This document shows positions 59,278 to 64,000 of a DNA stretch of 64,000 nt, piece after piece. The first letter of the stretch is position 1. Every line of letters starts with the position of its first letter. The position numbers and the translations under genes were made by a program. This DNA comes from Poindextera sp963719975 (GTDB lineage Bacteria; Pseudomonadota; Alphaproteobacteria; Caulobacterales; Caulobacteraceae). The notes under the pieces are model-generated. The model searched no databases, was not told where the DNA came from, and saw only the letters and a program-made list of their open reading frames with translations. Location: assembly GCA_963719975.1 (NCBI GenBank), contig CAVRED010000007.1, positions 434,001 through 498,000 of the forward strand, read 5' to 3'.

Positions 59278-60174
59278 ATGGCCCAAACCGCCTTCATCGG
59301 CCTCGGCAACATGGGCGGCGGCATGGCCGCCAACCTGGCCAAGGCGCAGGTTCCGGTCCGCGCCTTCGACCTCGCCGGCGCGGCGGTCGAGCGTGCGGTG
59401 GCGGCTGGTTGCACGAGCGCGCCGACCGCGGCTGACGCCGCGCGGGGGGCCGAGCTGGTCATCACCATGCTGCCGGCCGGCGCCCACGTGCGGACAGTGA
59501 TGAGCGAGGCCGTGTTTCCGAACGCCGCGGCGGGCGCTTTGATCATCGACTGCTCGACGACCGACGTGGACACCGCCCGCGAGATGGCGGGAAAGGCGCA
59601 GGAACTCGGCTTCCGCTTCGCCGACGCGCCCGTCTCCGGCGGGACAGCGGGCGCCGACGGCGCGACGCTGACCTTCATGGTCGGCTGCGAGGCGGCGGAC
59701 CTGCCGGCCATCGAACAGGCGCTCGCGCCTATGGGCCGGGCGGTCATCCGCGCCGGCGGGCCGGGCACGGGCCAGGCGGTGAAGATCTGCAACAACATGC
59801 TGCTCGGCATCTCGATGCTGGGCGTCTGCGAGGCGCTGAACCTTGCGGAAGCGCTCGATCTCGACGCCGAGCGGTTCTTCGAGATCGCGGCGAAGTCCTC
59901 CGGGCAGTGCTGGTCGCTGACCAGCTACTGCCCCGTGCCCGAACTCGTGCCCGCCGCGCCGTCGAACCGCGGCTTTGCGGGCGGTTTTTCGACCGCCATG
60001 ATGCTGAAGGACTTGAAGCTCGCCCAGGCCGCCGCCGCGAGCGCGCGGGTTTCGACCCCGCTCGGCGCCCAGGCCGAGGCGCTGTACGCCCTGTTCGAGC
60101 GGCTGGGCTACGGCGGGAAGGACTTCTCGGCGGCGATCAAGCTCTTGGGTGGACGGCTCGGCGACCTTACCTGA
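59278..60174 (+). CDS. mmsB: 3-hydroxyisobutyrate dehydrogenase
   Basis: MmsB oxidises 3-hydroxyisobutyrate to methylmalonate semialdehyde with NAD. The 298-residue protein has AQTAFIGLGNMGGGMAANLA, the Asp in VRAFDLAGAAVERAV (NAD-type), DAPVSGGTAGADGATLTFMV and the catalytic Lys in GTGQAVKICNNMLLGISM. SNRGFAGGFSTAMMLKDLKL and LGGRLGDLT are conserved in true MmsB proteins. It completes the valine set with the acyl-CoA dehydrogenase and hydrolase upstream. The methylmalonate-semialdehyde dehydrogenase gene is not in the window. Confidence 0.94.
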   Translation: MAQTAFIGLGNMGGGMAANLAKAQVPVRAFDLAGAAVERAVAAGCTSAPTAADAARGAELVITMLPAGAHVRTVMSEAVFPNAAAGALIIDCSTTDVDTAREMAGKAQELGFRFADAPVSGGTAGADGATLTFMVGCEAADLPAIEQALAPMGRAVIRAGGPGTGQAVKICNNMLLGISMLGVCEALNLAEALDLDAERFFEIAAKSSGQCWSLTSYCPVPELVPAAPSNRGFAGGFSTAMMLKDLKLAQAAAASARVSTPLGAQAEALYALFERLGYGGKDFSAAIKLLGGRLGDLT

Positions 60175-60280
60175 AGAGCGTTCACCTACGCGATCCTACG
60201 GAGGTGGACAGGCCGGGGGGTTCGGGTGCAAAACGCCCGCCGGGTAAGCGCGCGGAAAGGCCGAAACGGCTAAGATTACG

Positions 60281-61510
60281 ATGATGGACTACAAGGCCGC
60301 CTTCGAAAAAGCCGTCGAACAGGTCAAGGACGAGGGGCGCTACCGCGTCTTCGCCGACCTGAAGCGCTATCGCGGAGACTTCCCCCGCGCCTGTTGGACC
60401 CGTGAGGACGGCAGCCAGAGCGACGTCGTCGTCTGGTGCTCGAACGACTACATCGGCCAGGGTCAGAACCCGATCGTTATCGCGGCGATGCATCATGCGC
60501 TCGACGAGGCCGGCGCCGGCTCGGGCGGCACGCGCAACATCTCGGGCACCACCCACTATCACGTCGAGCTCGAAGCCGAGCTCGCCCGCCTGCACGGCAA
60601 AGAGCACGCGCTTCTGTTCACCTCCGCCTACGTCGCCAACGAGGCGACGCTCTCGACGCTGGCCGAGATCCTGCCGGGCCTGATCATCTATTCGGACGTC
60701 CTGAACCACGCCTCGATGATCGCCGGGATCCGCCACGGCCGGGCCGAGCGGCACATCTTCCGTCACAACGACCTTCAGCACCTGGAGTCGATGCTGGTCG
60801 ACGCGGACCCGAACGCGCCCAAGCTGATCGCGTTCGAAAGCGTCTATTCCATGGACGGCGACATCGCCGACCTGGCTGGCACCGTGGCGCTGGCCAAGAA
60901 GTACAACTGCCTGACCTACCTCGACGAAGTGCACGCCGTCGGCCTCTACGGCCTGCATGGCGGCGGCGTTGCCGAACGCGACGGGCTGGCGGGCGAAATC
61001 GACATCATCGAAGGCACGTTCGCCAAGGCGTTCGGCGTCATGGGCGGCTACATCGCGGGCGACGCGGTGATGATCGACGCAATCCGCTCCTACGCGTCGG
61101 GCTTCATCTTCACCACGTCGCTGCCGCCGACGATCGCGGCCGGCGCCCTTGCGTCCGTCCGCTGGCTCTCCGAGCACAACGAGGTGCGCATCCGCCACCA
61201 GGAGCGGGCGGAGACGCTGAAGCGGCGCCTGCTCGAGGTCGGCCTGCCGGTGATGCCGTCGGCCAGCCACATCGTGCCGGTGCTGGTTGGCGATCCGGTG
61301 CACTGCAAGCTGATCTCCGACCTCCTGCTCGAGGATCACGGCATCTACGTGCAGCCGATCAACTATCCGACCGTGCCGCGTGGCACCGAGCGGCTGCGCT
61401 TTACGCCGACGCCGTTCCACACCGACGAGATGATGGACGACCTGGTCGGCGCGCTGGATGCGCTCTGGTCGCGCTGCAACGTCAAGCGCCTGGGCGGATA
61501 CGCGGCTTAA
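60281..61510 (+). CDS. hemA: 5-aminolevulinate synthase
   Basis: ALAS condenses glycine and succinyl-CoA to 5-aminolevulinate, the C4 entry to heme synthesis typical of alphaproteobacteria. The 409-residue PLP enzyme has VWCSNDYIGQGQNPIVIAAM, GSGGTRNISGTTHYHVELEA, FESVYSMDGDIADL, YLDEVHAVGLYGLHGGGVAE and the PLP Lys in EGTFAKAFGVMGGYIAG; the usual TLGKAFG reads TFAKAFG. ATG 60281 is followed by a second ATG at 60284. The 106-base upstream gap shows no FnrL/FixK site. It is convergent with the glycosyltransferase gene, overlapping by four bases. Confidence 0.96.
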   Translation: MMDYKAAFEKAVEQVKDEGRYRVFADLKRYRGDFPRACWTREDGSQSDVVVWCSNDYIGQGQNPIVIAAMHHALDEAGAGSGGTRNISGTTHYHVELEAELARLHGKEHALLFTSAYVANEATLSTLAEILPGLIIYSDVLNHASMIAGIRHGRAERHIFRHNDLQHLESMLVDADPNAPKLIAFESVYSMDGDIADLAGTVALAKKYNCLTYLDEVHAVGLYGLHGGGVAERDGLAGEIDIIEGTFAKAFGVMGGYIAGDAVMIDAIRSYASGFIFTTSLPPTIAAGALASVRWLSEHNEVRIRHQERAETLKRRLLEVGLPVMPSASHIVPVLVGDPVHCKLISDLLLEDHGIYVQPINYPTVPRGTERLRFTPTPFHTDEMMDDLVGALDALWSRCNVKRLGGYAA

Positions 61511-63699
61511 GGCGCTTCCACGTCGTTTGGATGGACGATCCTGAGCTTGGGCAGCGCCCAGCAGCTCAGGCCCTTTTCGCGCGCCATCATCGCCAGACCC
61601 TCGGTCTCGATATAGCCGCCGTGGCTCTTGGTCGGGAATCGCAGGCCCCGCCGGTGCAGGTCGCCTCGCACCAGAAGCGCCGTCCCGCCGATGGAATCGA
61701 CTTTGACCAGCTCCTGATCGGCGACGTCCTCGAGGTAGAGCCGGCCCTTGCCGCGCGGGGGCTGGAACAGGCCGTCGTGCAGGTCGGCGGGATCGTCCCT
61801 GCCACCCGATCCGGGCGCAAAAATGAAGGTGTTGAGATCGAAGCTGCGCCCGTCGGGCAGGGTGCAGTGCGGCAGGACGATGTCCTTCTTCGCCGCCAGC
61901 AGCCGCAGCAAGAGGTCGTGCGGATAGTCGATCAAGTCGACGTCCAGCCAAAGCACCCACGCCGCGTCGCGCAGCGCTTCGTCGAGCAGGCGGTTGCGCG
62001 CCCTAGCGATGGCCGCGCGCCGTCGGTGCTGCAGTGCGGGGGCCCATCGCGGCCCGTCGAAAACGAAGCCTTCGTCGGCGTGGTAGGCCTCGACGCGGTC
62101 GAAGCGGTCCGAAAGGCTGGGCAGAGCGTCCTCTAACGCCTCGTAGGACCCGTCGCGGCTGTCGCCCTCGATGAAGGCGATGGAGAGCGGCGCGCCGCCG
62201 CTGTCGAGCCGACTGACCAGCTCAAAGTAGCGCGGCAGCCGCGGGCGGCCGTCTTTGACCGGCGTGAGGACGAGAATCTCGCCGGGCCGCGAGCGCCCGC
62301 GCTTCACCGCCGGCCGAGGGGCGACGAGCTCCAGCGGCAGGCGCTTGGCGAGCTCGTCGGCGACGGCGTCGCAGCGCTCGCCCGCGAACCGGGCCGAAGC
62401 TGCGTGCCAGACCTCGTCGAACAACTCGCCATCGGAAAGCCTGAGCGAGAGGCGCGGCAGGTCGATCATGGTCGTGCGGACACCGTTCACGACCGCGCCC
62501 ACCGCTTCGTCCGCCCGCGGATCGCGCCAGAACGCGGGCCGGCAGATCAACGAGCCGAGCTCTGGCCGGTCGGCGGTTATAGCCATCTGCCGCGTGGCCG
62601 GCCGCCAGACGACGCGGCGTCGCAGCAGCCCGGCGCTGGCGTTGGTCTGGATCAGCGATTGCAGCTGCAGATCGAGCCGGCGCGGGTCCTGCAGCTCGCC
62701 CTCGTCCCAGCGGCACAACAGCTGGCCGCTGGCGGCAGCGACGCCGTCGACCGCCCTGACCGCGCGCTCCGCGTAGGGCTGCAGCCGCGCGGCCAGCGTC
62801 CGATCGACCCTATCGGTGACGACGAGAAGTTCCTTGTTGGCATGGGTCTGCCGCAGGTAGCTGGCAAGCGCCATCTCCAGCGCCGGACTCCATCCGTCAT
62901 CGGCGGTCGTCACGCAGGTGATGCGCGTCTGCGCCGGGTCGCTTGGGTGGCTTGCCGCCTCTCCATCCGCGACGCGGGTGCGCAAGGCCCACGGCAAGCC
63001 GTCGAGCGGGCTCGCCTGGCGAAACCAGCCGCCGGCCCAGTAGTGGACCGCATAGGCTTGGCGGCAGCCGCGCTCCCAGACGTCGAGCTCAAAGACGTTT
63101 CCGCTCCAGCACTGGTCCTTGGTGAATGGGTAGAGCAGGGGCGGCGCGAGCAGGGCGATGGCGGCGCGCTCGGCGTAGTCCTCGTAGGCGCGGGTGAGAA
63201 GGAAGGTGCCGGTGAAGTTCAGCGGTCCTTCCGGGCCTCTCTCGGCCGCCGCGACGTGGCGGCGGACATGCGCCCAGAAGGGATGCGCCGCGGCCGAGGC
63301 GATGAAGCTCGGGCAGACCAGCCGGTTCAGACCACTCTCGACGACGACGTCGGTCTTGAGATGCTCTTCGGGTTCCAGGCCGACAACCAGCTCTTGGCCG
63401 GCGAGCAGCGGGTCGAGCGGCTTCAGGCACTCGCAGTCCAGGTCGGCGTAGACCCCGCCAAAGGTCTCCAGCACCAGGTAACGGCCGAGGTCGGCGCGGC
63501 AGATGGGCTCCTTGTAACCACGGAACAACGCAAGCAGGTCCGGGTAGCGGCTCTCCACCAGCTGATCCAAGTCGGCGTCGGTCCAGAGCCGGATCTCCCA
63601 CTGCGGGTTCCGCTTGCGCCAGGTCTCGCGCAGCATAGTGAACCGCGCCGGGACGTCGCCCGTCTTCCACAACTGGTGCAGCGTCCTCGGTATCGCCAT
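61507..63699 (-). CDS. Three-part glycosyltransferase: GT32/OCH1-like plus Anp1/Mnn9-like (GT62)
   Basis: A 730-residue soluble protein. Residues 1-230 are a Gly_transf_sug (GT32, OCH1-like) domain: IPRTLHQLWKTGDVP, RADLGRYLVLETFGGVYADL with the DxD motif at 86-88, and YAVHYWAGGW. Residues about 258-460 look like a degenerate GT2-type segment (ITCVTTADDGWSPALEMALA, SYLRQTHANKELLVVTDRVD). Residues about 473-730 match the Anp1/Mnn9 (GT62) pattern: LVLTPVKDG, FIEGDSRDGSYEALEDAL, ARARNRLLDEAL, WVLWLDVDLIDYPHDLLLRL (DVD at 586-588), VDSIGGTALLVRGDLHRRGL and YIETEGLAMMAREKG. GT32 and GT62 act in yeast Golgi mannan synthesis. No signal peptide or TM helix is seen. The bacterial substrate, perhaps a surface polysaccharide, is unknown. 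Confidence 0.8.
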   Translation of the reverse strand: MAIPRTLHQLWKTGDVPARFTMLRETWRKRNPQWEIRLWTDADLDQLVESRYPDLLALFRGYKEPICRADLGRYLVLETFGGVYADLDCECLKPLDPLLAGQELVVGLEPEEHLKTDVVVESGLNRLVCPSFIASAAAHPFWAHVRRHVAAAERGPEGPLNFTGTFLLTRAYEDYAERAAIALLAPPLLYPFTKDQCWSGNVFELDVWERGCRQAYAVHYWAGGWFRQASPLDGLPWALRTRVADGEAASHPSDPAQTRITCVTTADDGWSPALEMALASYLRQTHANKELLVVTDRVDRTLAARLQPYAERAVRAVDGVAAASGQLLCRWDEGELQDPRRLDLQLQSLIQTNASAGLLRRRVVWRPATRQMAITADRPELGSLICRPAFWRDPRADEAVGAVVNGVRTTMIDLPRLSLRLSDGELFDEVWHAASARFAGERCDAVADELAKRLPLELVAPRPAVKRGRSRPGEILVLTPVKDGRPRLPRYFELVSRLDSGGAPLSIAFIEGDSRDGSYEALEDALPSLSDRFDRVEAYHADEGFVFDGPRWAPALQHRRRAAIARARNRLLDEALRDAAWVLWLDVDLIDYPHDLLLRLLAAKKDIVLPHCTLPDGRSFDLNTFIFAPGSGGRDDPADLHDGLFQPPRGKGRLYLEDVADQELVKVDSIGGTALLVRGDLHRRGLRFPTKSHGGYIETEGLAMMAREKGLSCWALPKLRIVHPNDVEAP

Positions 63700-63811
63700 C
63701 GCCCTTGGCGCTTAGCGAGCGCACGCGCGGACGGTCAAGGATCGGGGTTGCGAGACGAGACCAGGGGCCCGCGCTATAGGGTCGAGCGCGAGGCGGACGG
63801 GGAGAGGCGTC

Positions 63812-64000
63812 ATGGCCGACTACGGCGAGCGAAGGAAGCGCAGGCGGGGTACGCCGTTCGGAGCGGTCGCCATCGGGGTCGGCGTCCCGCTCCTGGCCGC
63901 CACGGCGGCGGTGAGCTGGCTGATCCAGCGCCAGCACGCGACCGAGGAGGCCGCGGCCTGGGCCATCACCGGCCCGCCGTGTCCGACGCTGACGCTGGCT
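63812..64000 (+). CDS. Membrane-anchored protein, N-terminal part (cut by window end)
   Basis: The first 63 codons of a gene that continues past the window. The product starts MADYGERRKRRRGTPFGAV, a basic cytoplasmic stretch, followed by one membrane segment (IGVGVPLLAATAAVSWLI) and then QRQHATEEAAAWAITGPPCP with a Cys. GGGGAGAGG is centred about ten bases before the ATG. It is divergent from the glycosyltransferase gene, with 112 bases between. No function can be assigned. Confidence 0.65.
   Translation, partial: MADYGERRKRRRGTPFGAVAIGVGVPLLAATAAVSWLIQRQHATEEAAAWAITGPPCPTLTLA

Noticed and set aside
60182..61960. 592-codon minus-strand frame across hemA and the glycosyltransferase end
   Set aside because: Shadow frame opposite the strongly conserved hemA; lacks any recognisable domain.

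Overview
The window is a G+C-rich, densely coded chromosomal segment of an alphaproteobacterium, most likely a Caulobacterales member close to Caulobacter/Phenylobacterium. The main reasons are the housekeeping run dapA-smpB ... rpoZ-rsh-pyrE-pdxJ-acpS-lepB-rnc-era-recO-parC, an ALAS-type hemA (C4 heme pathway), the bacterial leucyltransferase Bpt, CtrA-like half-sites near flagellar genes, and many 1- or 4-base stop/start overlaps. The genus is an inference. No rRNA, tRNA, CRISPR array, transposase or phage module was seen.

Layout. 1-1.5 kb is an accessory patch: hairpin repeats, then a lower-GC unknown gene (590-1381) bracketed by imperfect ~56-bp inverted repeats. 1.5-7.5 kb holds a VOC enzyme, an RlpA lipoprotein, a catabolic operon of two luciferase-like monooxygenases plus an acyl-CoA-dehydrogenase-like flavoenzyme, a PilZ protein and a small lipoprotein. 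7.7-9.7 kb is rpsB-tsf with a structured leader and a terminator. 9.9-12.1 kb is an ergothioneine gene with EgtB and EgtD fused. 12-15.4 kb has a KGG stress protein and sulfate activation (cysD-cysNC). 15.5-25.4 kb has an EnvZ/OmpR-like pair, an MBL hydrolase, a second hairpin-repeat block, hrpB, a TraB/GumN protein, an amino-acid permease and two RNA methyltransferases. 25.4-28.7 kb is a TetR gene leading a BtuFCD/FepBDC-type importer. 28.7-32.7 kb holds a phosphate-type porin (possible Pho box) and a soluble lytic transglycosylase.

32.8-47.8 kb is the housekeeping core (lysine synthesis, trans-translation, folate, carbonic anhydrase, RNA polymerase omega, stringent response, pyrimidine, PLP and ACP maturation, signal peptidase, RNase III, Era, RecO, topoisomerase IV). 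47.9-52.9 kb has LemA, an M48 protease, a FliK-like/FlhB-tail pair, Bpt and MotB. 53-61.5 kb has hemB, a valine-catabolism operon (acyl-CoA dehydrogenase, 3-hydroxyisobutyryl-CoA hydrolase, 3-hydroxyisobutyrate dehydrogenase) and hemA. 61.5-63.7 kb encodes a 730-residue glycosyltransferase joining a GT32/OCH1-like domain to an Anp1/Mnn9-like (GT62) domain; the window then ends inside a small membrane-protein gene.

Quality caveat: at least 13 single-base reading-frame breaks occur in seven genes (egtBD, importer binding protein, porin, transglycosylase, folK, carbonic anhydrase, rsh). The protein sequence continues with conserved motifs in the next frame each time, and several breaks lie in short G or C runs, so I read them mostly as sequence errors rather than gene decay. 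Seven of them fall between 35.5 and 36.35 kb. The most unusual contents are the GT32-GT62 fusion, the EgtB-EgtD fusion and the inverted-repeat-bracketed unknown gene.
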